A stretch of DNA of 50,195 nucleotides from Clostridia bacterium (lineage in GTDB: Bacteria > Bacillota > Clostridia > Oscillospirales > CAG-272): contig JAGBFG010000054.1 of assembly GCA_017936565.1 (NCBI GenBank), positions 1-50,195 on the forward strand. The letters are read 5' to 3'. Each line of letters starts with the position of its first letter. Within the stretch, counting starts at the first letter, position 1. Positions 34,229 through 42,162 of this stretch are shown here, piece by piece. The position numbers and the translations under genes are program-made. Below the pieces are notes generated by a model. That model was not told where the DNA came from, did no database searches, and was given only the letters and a program-made list of their open reading frames with translations.

Positions 34229-35842
34229 ATGAACGAAAACAAGGTATATCTCAGCTCCTTCAAGAAGGACACGGATATGGAAACCTTTGCCGCCGCTATG
34301 GAATATTTACGGGAGCATCCGTATACCACGCTTGTTGTGGAAAGCGGGACGTATCTTTTGACGAGTGAGCTTGCCAGAGAAACATATGAAAAGGCGATGT
34401 CGGGCGAATACGGCGAGGTGAATCAGTGGACGATGTTTACCCCCAAATTTCCATACACAAGAGGCATTTGCTTCGCAGGGCAAAAGGGAACGCGCTTTGA
34501 GGCATACGGCGTTACCTTGATGGTGGACGGCTTTATGGAGCCCGTTTCCGTACGCGACTGTCAGGACGTGGAGATTTGCGGTTTTCGTATTGACCACGTT
34601 AAGAAGCCGTACAGTCGCGGTGTCATCACCGAAATGGGAGCGCTTGACGAAAAGGGGCAGTGCACCTGTGTCGTTACTCTGGATGACGATTGCCCCGTGC
34701 AAGAGGGTTCCCCAAAGACGCTTCGGCACAAATCGGTTGACCCTTATACCTTAGCCAACACCAGAGCGAAGGTTCTTGGCGTGCAGTATGTGGACGCTCA
34801 TCATTATAAGGTTACATACAGCAGCAACGAGGACCTTAAAATAGGAACGGAGTTCTACTGCTGCCATACTTACCATTCCCGCCCCGCCATTCTGATAGAA
34901 AACGCCCTGAACACCAAAATCACGGACGTTACCATTCATTCTCAGCCCGGGATGGGTATCGTAGGAAACAGAAGCGAAAACATCCTTGTTCAAAGGCTTT
35001 CTATCGTTCCCTCTATCGGTCACCATTTTTCCACGAACACGGACGGAACGCACTTTACTTCCATTAAGGGGCTTCTCCGTATGGAAAATTGCACCTTTGA
35101 CGGCATAGGTGACGATTTTATCAACGTGCATAACTATTACCACGCGGTTATCAAAAGAGAGGGCGACACCACCTGCTGGATGCAGGAAAAAACGCCCACA
35201 GGCACGCACGCACAATCTCTTGACTATCCCGATGTGGGAGATACCTTGGAGCTGACCACCGTTGGCACGATGCAGTTAATTGACACCTATAAGGTTCTTG
35301 CCTGTGAGCCGATGGCTGAGGACTGGATGTGCAAGGTCGTGCTTGACCATCCGCTTCCCGAAAACACAGAGGGGCTTGTGCTTGCCGATGTGACAAGACT
35401 CCCCCGCGTTGAAGTAATCGGCTGTCACGCAAGATGCCATCACGCAAGAAGCATTCTGATTAAATCCCGAAACGTTTTGATAGAAGGGAACACCATGCGG
35501 GACGTTGCAGGTGCTGGGGTCTATGTGGCGCCTGAGGCTTGGTGGTATGAGGGCGTTGCCCCCGCCGACGTCACTATCAGAAATAACCGCATTATCAACT
35601 GCGGCTCAACCTTTGGCGGCGCGATTATGGTGCTTGCCTCTTCCGAGCAAGCCAAAGGACAATGCATCAAAAACATCGTCATTGAGGACAATATCATCGA
35701 ATGCCCTAGAGTGCCTTTCGGTATTTCCGTGTCTAACACCGATGGCGTGAGAATTGCCCGCAATCAGATTATTGCGCGCGACAAGGCTATTGTGATAAAG
35801 GATAGCGTTAATGTGGAATGTGACAGTCCGTTTTCGGAGTGA
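34229..35842 (+). CDS. Right-handed parallel beta-helix protein, GH110-like
   Basis: 537 residues with stacked beta-helix coils: NTKITDVTIHS, NRSENILVQRLSI, GLLRMENCTFDGIGDDFINVHN, RNVLIEGNTMRDV, DVTIRNNRIINC, KNIVIEDNIIEC and GVRIARNQII. The TNTDGTHF and GIGDDFINVH pair of acidic motifs recalls GH110 alpha-galactosidases (..GDDAINVH..), so a glycosidase role is likely. No signal peptide is present: the N-terminus MNENKVYLSSFKKDTD is polar. Exact specificity is unknown. ATG 34229 follows AGAGAGG. Divergent from the creatininase-family gene. Confidence 0.7.
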   Translation: MNENKVYLSSFKKDTDMETFAAAMEYLREHPYTTLVVESGTYLLTSELARETYEKAMSGEYGEVNQWTMFTPKFPYTRGICFAGQKGTRFEAYGVTLMVDGFMEPVSVRDCQDVEICGFRIDHVKKPYSRGVITEMGALDEKGQCTCVVTLDDDCPVQEGSPKTLRHKSVDPYTLANTRAKVLGVQYVDAHHYKVTYSSNEDLKIGTEFYCCHTYHSRPAILIENALNTKITDVTIHSQPGMGIVGNRSENILVQRLSIVPSIGHHFSTNTDGTHFTSIKGLLRMENCTFDGIGDDFINVHNYYHAVIKREGDTTCWMQEKTPTGTHAQSLDYPDVGDTLELTTVGTMQLIDTYKVLACEPMAEDWMCKVVLDHPLPENTEGLVLADVTRLPRVEVIGCHARCHHARSILIKSRNVLIEGNTMRDVAGAGVYVAPEAWWYEGVAPADVTIRNNRIINCGSTFGGAIMVLASSEQAKGQCIKNIVIEDNIIECPRVPFGISVSNTDGVRIARNQIIARDKAIVIKDSVNVECDSPFSE

Positions 35843-35870
35843 TTCTTTTCCCCTTCAAAGTCTAAAAAAG

Positions 35871-35910
35871 TGCCGCCGATGCGCATAAGTCATCGGCGGC
35901 ATTATTATAT
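35871..35910 (+). terminator. Terminator after the beta-helix gene
   Basis: TGCCGCCGATG (35871-35881) pairs with CATCGGCGGCA (35891-35901), followed by a T/A-rich tail. It stands between convergent genes. Confidence 0.75.
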
Positions 35911-35947
35911 ATATTATATGGGAAGAAACCGTTTTTCGCGGCAAGGG

Positions 35948-36316
35948 TTATTTGAAGGTTTGCATATGCTTTTTAATCGCCTCAAAGGATTTGTCGCTGA
36001 TGTCGTGCTCAATTTTGCAGGCGTCCTCCGTTGCGGTTTCTTCGTCAACGCCAAGCTCCATAAGAAGCTGGGTTAAAATATTATGGCGCTCAAACATTTT
36101 TTCGGCAACGCTTTTTCCCTTGTCGGAAAGCGTGATATAGCCGTTTTCATCAACCACTATAAAGCTGTCCGCAATCAGCTTTTTCAGCGCGCGGGAAACG
36201 CTTGGCTTGGAAAAGCCCATCTTTTCGGAAACGTCAAGGGCGCGGACATTCCGCATTTTTTTAGATAAAATATAAATCGTTTCAAGATACATTTCGCCCG
36301 AGCTGTGTAATCCCAT
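35948..36316 (-). CDS. DtxR/MntR-family metal-dependent regulator
   Basis: 122 residues: N-terminal winged helix (SGEMYLETIYILSKK, VRALDVSEKMGFSKPSVSRALKKL in part, YITLSDKGKSVAEKMFERHNIL) and a short dimerisation/metal domain (LGVDEETATEDACKIEHDISDKSFEAI, in part), lacking the SH3-like third domain. DtxR-type proteins use Fe2+ or Mn2+ as co-repressor. It faces feoA-feoB, so Fe2+ is the likely signal. ATG 36316 follows GGAGGC. One of three similar boxes lies upstream of it at 36429, so it may autoregulate. Confidence 0.9.
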   Translation of the reverse strand: MGLHSSGEMYLETIYILSKKMRNVRALDVSEKMGFSKPSVSRALKKLIADSFIVVDENGYITLSDKGKSVAEKMFERHNILTQLLMELGVDEETATEDACKIEHDISDKSFEAIKKHMQTFK

Positions 36317-36428
36317 AGCCGAAAAGCCTCCGTTTCGTTTTCTACAAATCTATTATATATGAAATCTTTCAAAAAAGCAACCGTTAATTGTAAATTTTAC
36401 GTTTAGCGGGCATTTTGCACAAAATTAC

Positions 36429-36446
36429 GGTTGTCTAAGGGTAACC
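36429..36446. promoter_or_regulatory. Iron-box copy 1 (divergent region)
   Basis: GGTTGTCTAAGGGTAACC aligns with the two copies at 36537 and 36836 (pattern rGTTrgy.wArGGTAAcy). It lies between the regulator gene and the feo promoter. Confidence 0.5.
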
Positions 36447-36501
36447 GATTTGCGAATGTGATGAAATTGTTTCTTTTTACCATTTTTTTTATCAAAGGCC
36501 C

Positions 36502-36530
36502 TTGACAAAAGAGGAAAAAAAGGATATAAT
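36502..36530 (+). promoter_or_regulatory. Sigma-A promoter for the feo operon
   Basis: TTGACA (36502-36507), 17-bp spacer, TATAAT (36525-36530); near-perfect consensus. Confidence 0.85.
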
Positions 36531-36532
36531 AT

Positions 36533-36558
36533 GTTCAGTTAGTCATAGGTAACTGAAC
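36533..36558. promoter_or_regulatory. Iron-box copy 2, operator over the feoA transcription start
   Basis: GTTCAGTTA (36533-36541) and TAACTGAAC (36550-36558) are perfect 9-bp arms around the 18-bp core AGTTAGTCATAGGTAACT (36537-36554). It begins two bases after the -10 element, so binding would block transcription, as expected for a metal-loaded DtxR-type repressor. Confidence 0.75.
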
Positions 36559-36583
36559 GATTTAAGGGTATAGAGGTGTAGCA

Positions 36584-36796
36584 ATGAGTCTTTGGGAAGC
36601 TGTGGAAGAAAAGGAATATATTGTTTCTGCCGTTGAAACGGGCGACGAAGAATTAGACGCCTTTTTGTTCTCGCTCGGCTGCTACGCAGGAGAGCCTATT
36701 ACCGTGATTAAGCGCCGCAAGAGCGGGTGCGTCGTTTCCATCAAGGACGGAAGATATAACATTGACAAACCCCTCGCGCAAGCCATTCGGATATAA
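36584..36796 (+). CDS. feoA: FeoA, ferrous iron transport accessory protein
   Basis: 70-residue SH3-like cytoplasmic partner of FeoB: an EYIVSAVETGDEELDAFLFSLG core (in part), GEPITVIKRRKSG, and DGRYNIDKPLAQAI, as in clostridial FeoA. ATG 36584 follows GAGGTG. It is the first gene of the feo operon, 132 bp before feoB, with a third regulator box in the gap. Confidence 0.92.
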   Translation: MSLWEAVEEKEYIVSAVETGDEELDAFLFSLGCYAGEPITVIKRRKSGCVVSIKDGRYNIDKPLAQAIRI

Positions 36797-36835
36797 AAAG
36801 AAGTCAGCCTTGTTGCTGTTTTCTTTTTAACCGAC

Positions 36836-36853
36836 AGTTAGCCATAGGTAACC
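36836..36853. promoter_or_regulatory. Iron-box copy 3, between feoA and feoB
   Basis: AGTTAGCCATAGGTAACC, differing from copy 2 at two of 18 positions. No good promoter is seen beside it, so it may be a second repressor site or a transcription roadblock. Confidence 0.6.
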
Positions 36854-36928
36854 AAAAACTGTTATATAGAAAAATGTTTCAGGGAAAGTCTGAGAATAAA
36901 GCCTCAGAGCTTGTAGAGAAAGGACAAA

Positions 36929-38959
36929 ATGATGAGAATTGCTTTGACAGGAAATCCCAACAGCGGAAAAACCACGATGTACAACGCCTTGACAGGTCGT
37001 AACGAAAAGGTCGGCAACTGGGCGGGCGTTACCGTTGACAAGAAGGAGTATCCCGTTAAAAAGGCGTATGCGGGAGAGGCGGCGCTGATTGCGGTAGATC
37101 TCCCCGGTGCGTATTCAATGTCGCCCTTCACGAGTGAAGAGAGCATTACAAGTGCCTATATCAAGCAGGAAAAGCCTGACGTTATCATCAATATCGTGGA
37201 TGCCGCCAACCTCAGCCGCAGTCTTTTCTTCACAACGCAGATTCTAGAGCTTGGCATTCCCGTTGTCGTGGCGCTCAATAAAAGTGACATCAACGAGAAA
37301 AAGGGCACAACGATTGATACCGCGGCTTTATCCGAAAGGCTTGGCTGTCCCGTTGTTAACACCGTTTCCACCTCGGCAGAGGGTTTGAAGGCGCTCATCG
37401 ATGCGGCGGTTGCCAGAGCGGGTATCAAGCAAAAAGCGCCCTATATGCAGGGCAATATCAACATGGCAGACAAGACTGCCGTTGTAAACGCGGATAAAAA
37501 GCGCTTTGCGTTTGTCAACCAAATTGTTAAGGACGTTGAACAAAGAAAGGTGCTCACCAAGGACAGAAACGTCGGTGATAAAATCGACGAGGTGCTGACG
37601 AACAAATGGCTCGGCATACCGATATTCGCGGCGGTGATGTTCCTTGTCTTTTATATCTCGCAATCAACCCTCGGCACATGGATTGCGGAAGGGGTTGAAA
37701 TCGGGGGGACGTTCATTCCCGGGCTGGTTCCGCTTCTTGAAGTCTTTCAGGGCTTTATAGGCTCACTTCTTGAAAACGCGAGCCCCTTGCTTTCCGCTAT
37801 TCTCGTGGATGGCGTTATTGGCGGCATGATTGCCGTTGTCGGCTTCTTGCCCTTGGTTATGGTGATGTACTTCTTAATTGCCTTGCTTGAAGATTGCGGA
37901 TATATGGCGCGTGTGGCGGTTGTGTTAGACCCCATTTTCAAGAGGGTCGGTCTTTCGGGTAAATCCGTCATTCCCTTTGTAATTACCGTTGGCTGCGCCG
38001 TTCCCGGTATTATGGCAAGCCGCACCATTCGCAACGAGCGTGAGCGCAGAGCCACCGCAATGCTCGCTCCCTTCATGCCGTGCGGGGCTAAAATTCCCGT
38101 TATTGCTCTCTTTGCGGGCGCATTCTTTGATAACGCCTGGTGGGTGAGCGCCTTGATGTATTTTGCCGGCATCGTTCTTATTTTCGTCGGCGCGCTTCTT
38201 ATTAACCTGATTACAGGCCACAAAGCGAGAAAATCCTTCTTTATCATCGAGCTTCCCGAATATAAGAAGCCTTCCTTCCTTGGCGCATTCAAGTCTATGT
38301 GCAGCCGTGGCTGGGCATACATCGTAAAGGCGGCGACCATTATTCTTCTTTGCAATATGGCGGTTCAGCTGATGCAGACCTTTACCTGGCGCTTCGCCGT
38401 TGCTGAGAGTGCGGATCAGTCGATTTTGGCATCTATTGCCACCCCCTTTGCCTATCTGCTTGTGCCCATTGTCGGCGTGCTTTCCTGGCAGCTTGCCGCG
38501 GCGGCAATCACAGGCTTTATCGCGAAGGAAAACGTCGTCGGTACGCTTGCCGTTTGCTTCGTTGGACTTGAAAATCTGATTGATATGGAAGAACTGGCTA
38601 TGCTGGAAGGGGCAGGTGCTGAGGTTGCGGGCGTTATGGCGATTTCCAAGGTCGCGGCGCTTGCCTATCTGATGTTTAACCTGTACACACCCCCCTGCTT
38701 CGCCGCTATTGGCGCTATGAACGCCGAAATGAAGAGCGCGAAATGGCTTTGGGGCGGTATTGGATTCCAGCTGGCTGTCGGCTATACGGTCTCCTACCTC
38801 GTTTATACCGTCGGAACGCTTCTTGTCGCCCCCGCTACCTTACATATCGGCAGCGCTATTGCGGGTCTTATTACCGTTGCGGCTATGGCGGCATGTGTGG
38901 TTGGATTGATTTTGTACACGAACAAAAAGCTCAAAGCCGAGAGCGCGATAAAAGGTTAG
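36929..38959 (+). CDS. feoB: FeoB, ferrous iron transporter
   Basis: 676-residue Fe2+ transporter: N-terminal G domain with GNPNSGKTT (about 8-16), DLPGAYSM switch II and ALNKSD, a helical GDI-like region, then the membrane domain with two Gate motifs (RVAVVLDPIFKRVGLSGKS and the second near WAYIVKAATIILLCNMAVQ, each in part) and the conserved cysteines in VGCAVPGI and MPCGAKIP. Start ATG 36929; ATG 36932 has slightly better spacing from AAAGGA. Operon with feoA and the Cys-rich small protein, under the iron boxes. Confidence 0.95.
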   Translation: MMRIALTGNPNSGKTTMYNALTGRNEKVGNWAGVTVDKKEYPVKKAYAGEAALIAVDLPGAYSMSPFTSEESITSAYIKQEKPDVIINIVDAANLSRSLFFTTQILELGIPVVVALNKSDINEKKGTTIDTAALSERLGCPVVNTVSTSAEGLKALIDAAVARAGIKQKAPYMQGNINMADKTAVVNADKKRFAFVNQIVKDVEQRKVLTKDRNVGDKIDEVLTNKWLGIPIFAAVMFLVFYISQSTLGTWIAEGVEIGGTFIPGLVPLLEVFQGFIGSLLENASPLLSAILVDGVIGGMIAVVGFLPLVMVMYFLIALLEDCGYMARVAVVLDPIFKRVGLSGKSVIPFVITVGCAVPGIMASRTIRNERERRATAMLAPFMPCGAKIPVIALFAGAFFDNAWWVSALMYFAGIVLIFVGALLINLITGHKARKSFFIIELPEYKKPSFLGAFKSMCSRGWAYIVKAATIILLCNMAVQLMQTFTWRFAVAESADQSILASIATPFAYLLVPIVGVLSWQLAAAAITGFIAKENVVGTLAVCFVGLENLIDMEELAMLEGAGAEVAGVMAISKVAALAYLMFNLYTPPCFAAIGAMNAEMKSAKWLWGGIGFQLAVGYTVSYLVYTVGTLLVAPATLHIGSAIAGLITVAAMAACVVGLILYTNKKLKAESAIKG

Positions 38960-38981
38960 AAGATATAAGGAAAAACAGTAT

Positions 38982-39158
38982 ATGGAAAATATCATTGTCG
39001 CAATCGTGCTTGTCGCAATGGTTGGCGCTATCGTTTGGTATTTGTATAAAGCCAAAAAGAGCGGTAAGAAATGCATCGGTTGCCCCTATGGCGCGTCTTG
39101 CTCCAAATCGGGCGGCGGGTGCGACTGCCACAAGGACGATTCCAAAAAACAAGAATAA
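38982..39158 (+). CDS. FeoB-associated Cys-rich membrane protein
   Basis: 58 residues: an N-terminal transmembrane helix (MENIIVAIVLVAMVGAIVW) and a cytoplasmic tail with cysteines in the spacing CIGCPYGASC then CDCHK. Such proteins follow feoB in many Clostridia and are thought to help iron handling at FeoB. It starts 22 bp after the feoB stop; AAGG lies upstream. It is followed by the operon's terminator. Confidence 0.85.
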   Translation: MENIIVAIVLVAMVGAIVWYLYKAKKSGKKCIGCPYGASCSKSGGGCDCHKDDSKKQE

Positions 39159-39215
39159 AGTAAAAAGCACTTATGATAAACGGTAAAAATCGTGTCATAG
39201 GTGCTTTTACTTTTA
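39159..39215 (+). terminator. Terminator of the feo operon
   Basis: AAGTAAAAAGCACTTATGA pairs, with one bulge and one mismatch, with TCATAGGTGCTTTTACTT, followed by TT. Confidence 0.75.
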
Positions 39216-39247
39216 ACATTTCGTAAACAAAACAGAAGTAAAACAAA
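39215..39247 (+). promoter_or_regulatory. Tandem 11-bp repeats, set 1 (OmpR-type boxes)
   Basis: AACATTTCGTA, AACAAAACAGA and AGTAAAACAAA follow each other at 39215, 39226 and 39237 with an 11-bp period. The same units recur at 39321 and 43731. A TAAAAT follows at 39260. Direct repeats with an 11-bp period are the usual layout for OmpR/PhoB-type response regulators. Confidence 0.5.
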
Positions 39248-39320
39248 AAATCGGCGGCGTAAAATACAGTCACAAGGAAAAGCAAGCGAAAAAAATAAAA
39301 TCCTGATATTTTTGAGGATT

Positions 39321-39342
39321 AACAAAACACAAACATTTCACA
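39321..39342 (+). promoter_or_regulatory. Tandem 11-bp repeats, set 2, before the 39416 membrane-protein gene
   Basis: AACAAAACACA (39321) and AACATTTCACA (39332), period 11. A TATAAT (39367-39372) follows with no -35 consensus, as expected for an activator-dependent promoter. Confidence 0.55.
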
Positions 39343-39415
39343 AAAAAAGCAAAAACAATAGAGCGATATAATTCATTCACAAACAATATATAACAAACAA
39401 AGAGAGGTATGTATT

Positions 39416-39781
39416 ATGAACAAAAACGATCAACAGTTTATGGCACAGAAAATCCGTTCCCAGTATGTGGAAAAAGAGTCTACCGAGCTTGACGAGCTGC
39501 GCACGCTTGACACCAAGGTGAAGCGTCCCGCAAACATTTTTGCATATGTATTCGGTAGCATCAGCGCGATAATTATGGGCACGGGAATGAGTCTCGTTAT
39601 GACGGATATCGGATCTACTCTCGGTATCGAAAGCGCGATGGCTCCTGGTGTTGTGATCGGTATTCTCGGTATGGTAATGGCGCTTGTCAATTATCCGATT
39701 TATAAGGGTATTCTCGGCAAACGCAAGACGAAGTATGGCGCAGAAATTCTTGAACTCAGCGATAAGATAATGAACAAATAA
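39416..39781 (+). CDS. Small two-helix membrane protein, paralogue of the 46436 gene
   Basis: 121 residues, not assigned to a named family. A polar N-terminal region (about 35 residues) is followed by two transmembrane helices separated by the motif GTGMSLVMTDIGSTLG, then a basic tail (KRKTKYGAEILELSDKIM). The gene at 46436 has the same plan and the shared motif GTGMSLAMTELGSFLG and ending. ATG 39416 follows AGAGAGG. Tandem repeats at 39321 suggest control by an OmpR-type regulator. Function unknown; an envelope role is inference from context. Confidence 0.7.
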   Translation: MNKNDQQFMAQKIRSQYVEKESTELDELRTLDTKVKRPANIFAYVFGSISAIIMGTGMSLVMTDIGSTLGIESAMAPGVVIGILGMVMALVNYPIYKGILGKRKTKYGAEILELSDKIMNK

Positions 39782-39847
39782 AAAGCGAAAAAGAGGGAGA
39801 AAAATCAAATAGGTATCAAAGCATTTTTCAAGAAAGCCTTTGGCGAT

Positions 39848-40117
39848 ATGAGAAGAAGCGCCAAGGCACAGCACGAGGTTGACAAGGCAGAATTTGAGGC
39901 GGCAATGGCGGAGTCCAGAGCCAACTTTGAGGAGAACAGAGGGCGCAATACTTATGCAAGAGCAAAAGCAAACGCCAAGAAATCCTGGGATGACGCGCAT
40001 ATGAGTCCTTCCCAGAGAGCCGAAAAGGAGCAAGAAGAACGCGACGCGAGAATTGCCGAAGCAAAGGAAAGAACCGAGCAGGCAAACGCCCGCTATGACG
40101 CGGCAAAAAAGAAATAA
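39848..40117 (+). CDS. Small, highly charged helical protein; true start may be ATA 39809
   Basis: 89 residues from ATG 39848, rich in Ala, Glu, Lys and Arg and probably one long helix (coiled-coil-like EKEQEERDARIAEAKERTEQ). The frame is open further upstream: a GAGGGAG ribosome site at 39793-39799 is ideally placed for ATA at 39809, which would add IGIKAFFKKAFGD, an amphipathic start, whereas ATG 39848 has no ribosome site. Either ATA is used or a former ATG has mutated. Unknown function; 27-66 bp after the membrane-protein gene and likely in its operon. Confidence 0.55.
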   Translation: MRRSAKAQHEVDKAEFEAAMAESRANFEENRGRNTYARAKANAKKSWDDAHMSPSQRAEKEQEERDARIAEAKERTEQANARYDAAKKK

Positions 40118-40256
40118 GAAAAAGCATAAGCGAGGCGCGAAAAAGCGGCTCGCTCGTGTTATGTTTATCTGCGGTAAAAGGCAAAAACAAGTCTCGTGTA
40201 AGACGCCCCTTGCGCTTTCTTTTACGCTGCTTGGCTTGCACGAGCAAAAGCGCATC

Positions 40257-40285
40257 TTGACAGGAAGCCAAAAATATGGTAAAAT
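40257..40285 (+). promoter_or_regulatory. Promoter for the XRE regulator gene
   Basis: TTGACA (40257-40262), 17-bp spacer, TAAAAT (40280-40285). Confidence 0.75.
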
Positions 40286-40339
40286 GAAGCACTGTTAGAT
40301 GATAGCAGGGATACTCTTGCGTTTGGAGAAGACAATCAG

Positions 40340-40939
40340 ATGGAAGAAATAAAAAGCATTGTTGCTAAGAATATAGCAGAGCTTCGTCAAATTCATAATA
40401 TGACGCAGCTGGAATTGGCTGAAAAATTAAATTATTCGGATAAAACGGTATCCAAGTGGGAGAGAGCGGAATCCTCTCCCGACATATCGGTGCTGCTTGA
40501 AATAGCGGCGCTGTTCGGTGTCACGATTGATTACCTTGTAAAAGCAGAGCATACGGAAGAAGCCATGCTCTCGAGCAAGACGGAAGAAAAAAGATACAAC
40601 CGCAAGGTAATTGCGTATATTTCGGAAAGCGTCGGTTGGATCATTGCGCTCTTCGCGTTTATTATTACCACCCTGATCTTGCAGGGAATGGCGTTTCAGT
40701 TTTTGTATTTTGTATACGCGCTGCCCGTGGTTCTGATAGTCAAGCTCGTGTTCAATTCGATATGGTTTAATCCCAGACACAACTACTATATCATCTCGCT
40801 TTTAATGTGGTCGGTTTTTGCCGCCGTGCAAATTACGTTTCTGTATTTTGGCATAAACGTATCTCTCATTTATTTAGCAGGTGTCGCAGGACAAATCGTT
40901 ATCGTTTTGTGGTCCTTTATCAGCAAGCCGAAAAAATAA
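40340..40939 (+). CDS. XRE-family regulator with C-terminal membrane anchor
   Basis: 199 residues. An N-terminal Cro/CI helix-turn-helix spans about 4-68 (IAELRQIHNMTQLELAEKLNYSDKTVSKWERAESSPDISVLLEIA, shown here in part as MTQLELAEKL and DKTVSKWERAESSPD). After a charged linker come four hydrophobic helices (about 92-195) ending KPKK. Membrane-tethered XRE proteins are common in Clostridia, where they respond to envelope or peptide signals. ATG 40340 follows GGAGA. Own promoter and terminator. Confidence 0.85.
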   Translation: MEEIKSIVAKNIAELRQIHNMTQLELAEKLNYSDKTVSKWERAESSPDISVLLEIAALFGVTIDYLVKAEHTEEAMLSSKTEEKRYNRKVIAYISESVGWIIALFAFIITTLILQGMAFQFLYFVYALPVVLIVKLVFNSIWFNPRHNYYIISLLMWSVFAAVQITFLYFGINVSLIYLAGVAGQIVIVLWSFISKPKK

Positions 40940-40947
40940 AAGTATTG

Positions 40948-41013
40948 TAAAGCCCGTTTTACATGGCGCTATGCTTCAAGCTAAGCATTTACGCTGCGCA
41001 AACGGGCTTTTTT
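40948..41013 (+). terminator. Terminator after the XRE gene
   Basis: AAAGCCCGTTT (40949-40959) pairs with AAACGGGCTTT (41000-41010), followed by TTTT; the 40-nt interior is partly self-paired. Confidence 0.75.
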
Positions 41014-41099
41014 GTCGCAATTCTACGAAACAGAGAGTCATAGAGAGAAAACTCTCCGGCTCTCAAATGAAGAGTAGGGCGGCTTTGCCTATGTTTCGG

Positions 41100-41129
41100 T
41101 TGAAACTTTACCGCGGTTTGGTGTATAAT
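41100..41129 (+). promoter_or_regulatory. Promoter for the GT8 gene
   Basis: TTGAAA (41100-41105), 18-bp spacer, TATAAT (41124-41129), 37 bp before the ATG. Confidence 0.75.
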
Positions 41130-41166
41130 AAAGTTGTGAAAAACAAAGGCAAAGGAAAACAAACGA

Positions 41167-42093
41167 ATGCGCAAGGAAATACCTATCTTTTTTTCTACGG
41201 ATGACAATTATATACCGTATCTCGACATCGCCATTTCTTCCCTGATTGCGAATGCGTCAGAGGCGTATACGTATAGAATGATCGTTTTGAACACAGGCTT
41301 AAAGGAAGAGAGCGTCAGCAAGGTTAAGCGGAACGAAAAAGCGGGGTTCAAAATTGATTTTGTGGATATATCCAAGGAAGTGGAGAAGATTAAATCGCGT
41401 TTGAAAAATGTTTATCATTTTTCAGTGGTTACCTATTACAGACTCTTCATTGCTTCTCTTTTTCCGCAATATGATAAGGTCTTGTATCTTGACTGTGACC
41501 TTGTGGTGCTTGGCGACGTGTCTGAGCTGTACTGCGTTGCGCTGGGCGATAACATTTTAGCTGCCGCGCCCGAACAATTCGTGCAGAACACAAAGGAGTT
41601 CAGGGAATATGCAAGGGAAGCGCTCGGGGTTGATCCCGATGGGTATGTCAACGCGGGCGTTCTTTTGATGAATTTGAAGGAATTTCGAATAAACAAAATA
41701 GAAGAAAAATTTATCAGGCTGATTACGGAGCACGATTTTGACCTGCTTGACCCTGATCAGGCATACCTGAATTATCTTTGCCTTGGCAAAATACACGTTT
41801 TACCAAACGGCTGGAATAAGGAGCCAATGCCGCTTTCCTGCGAGGGAAAAAAGAACATCGTTCATTATGCGCTTTATAAGAAGCCGTGGCAATACGACGA
41901 CGTCATAGACGGTGAGCATTTCTGGCGCTATGCCGAAGCCTCTCCCTTTTACGATGAGATATGCGCGAGAAAAAGAAGCTTTGGCATAGAAGAAAGAAAA
42001 GAGAAGGAAGCAATGGCGCAAGAAATATTAGAGCACGCCGTTAGAATTACAGAATCCGAGGATACCTTTTCAAAAATACTTTGCCAAGGCTGA
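41167..42093 (+). CDS. Family 8 glycosyltransferase
   Basis: 308 residues. Retaining GT-A glycosyltransferase: IPIFFSTDDNYIPYLDIAISSL at the N-terminus, the metal-binding D-C-D at 109-111 in VLYLDCDLVVLGD, GYVNAGVLLMNL, and DPDQAYLNYL; a C-terminal HYALYKKPW carries the conserved His. Family members add galactose or glucose to cell-wall, LPS-like or glycolipid acceptors. The acceptor is unknown; neighbours are lipid/membrane acyltransferases, so an envelope glycan is likely. ATG follows AAAGG. Confidence 0.88.
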   Translation: MRKEIPIFFSTDDNYIPYLDIAISSLIANASEAYTYRMIVLNTGLKEESVSKVKRNEKAGFKIDFVDISKEVEKIKSRLKNVYHFSVVTYYRLFIASLFPQYDKVLYLDCDLVVLGDVSELYCVALGDNILAAAPEQFVQNTKEFREYAREALGVDPDGYVNAGVLLMNLKEFRINKIEEKFIRLITEHDFDLLDPDQAYLNYLCLGKIHVLPNGWNKEPMPLSCEGKKNIVHYALYKKPWQYDDVIDGEHFWRYAEASPFYDEICARKRSFGIEERKEKEAMAQEILEHAVRITESEDTFSKILCQG

Positions 42094-42162
42094 AACGAAA
42101 GCTCCTAAAAGCATTTCAAGCCCCACCCTTGGGGAAAAGGAAGAGGAAAGGAAGGGCACAAA

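Noticed and set aside
36885-36912. CTGAGA next to a small hairpin before feoB, considered as a TPP riboswitch
   Set aside because: None of the other conserved TPP elements is present and the gene is an iron transporter.
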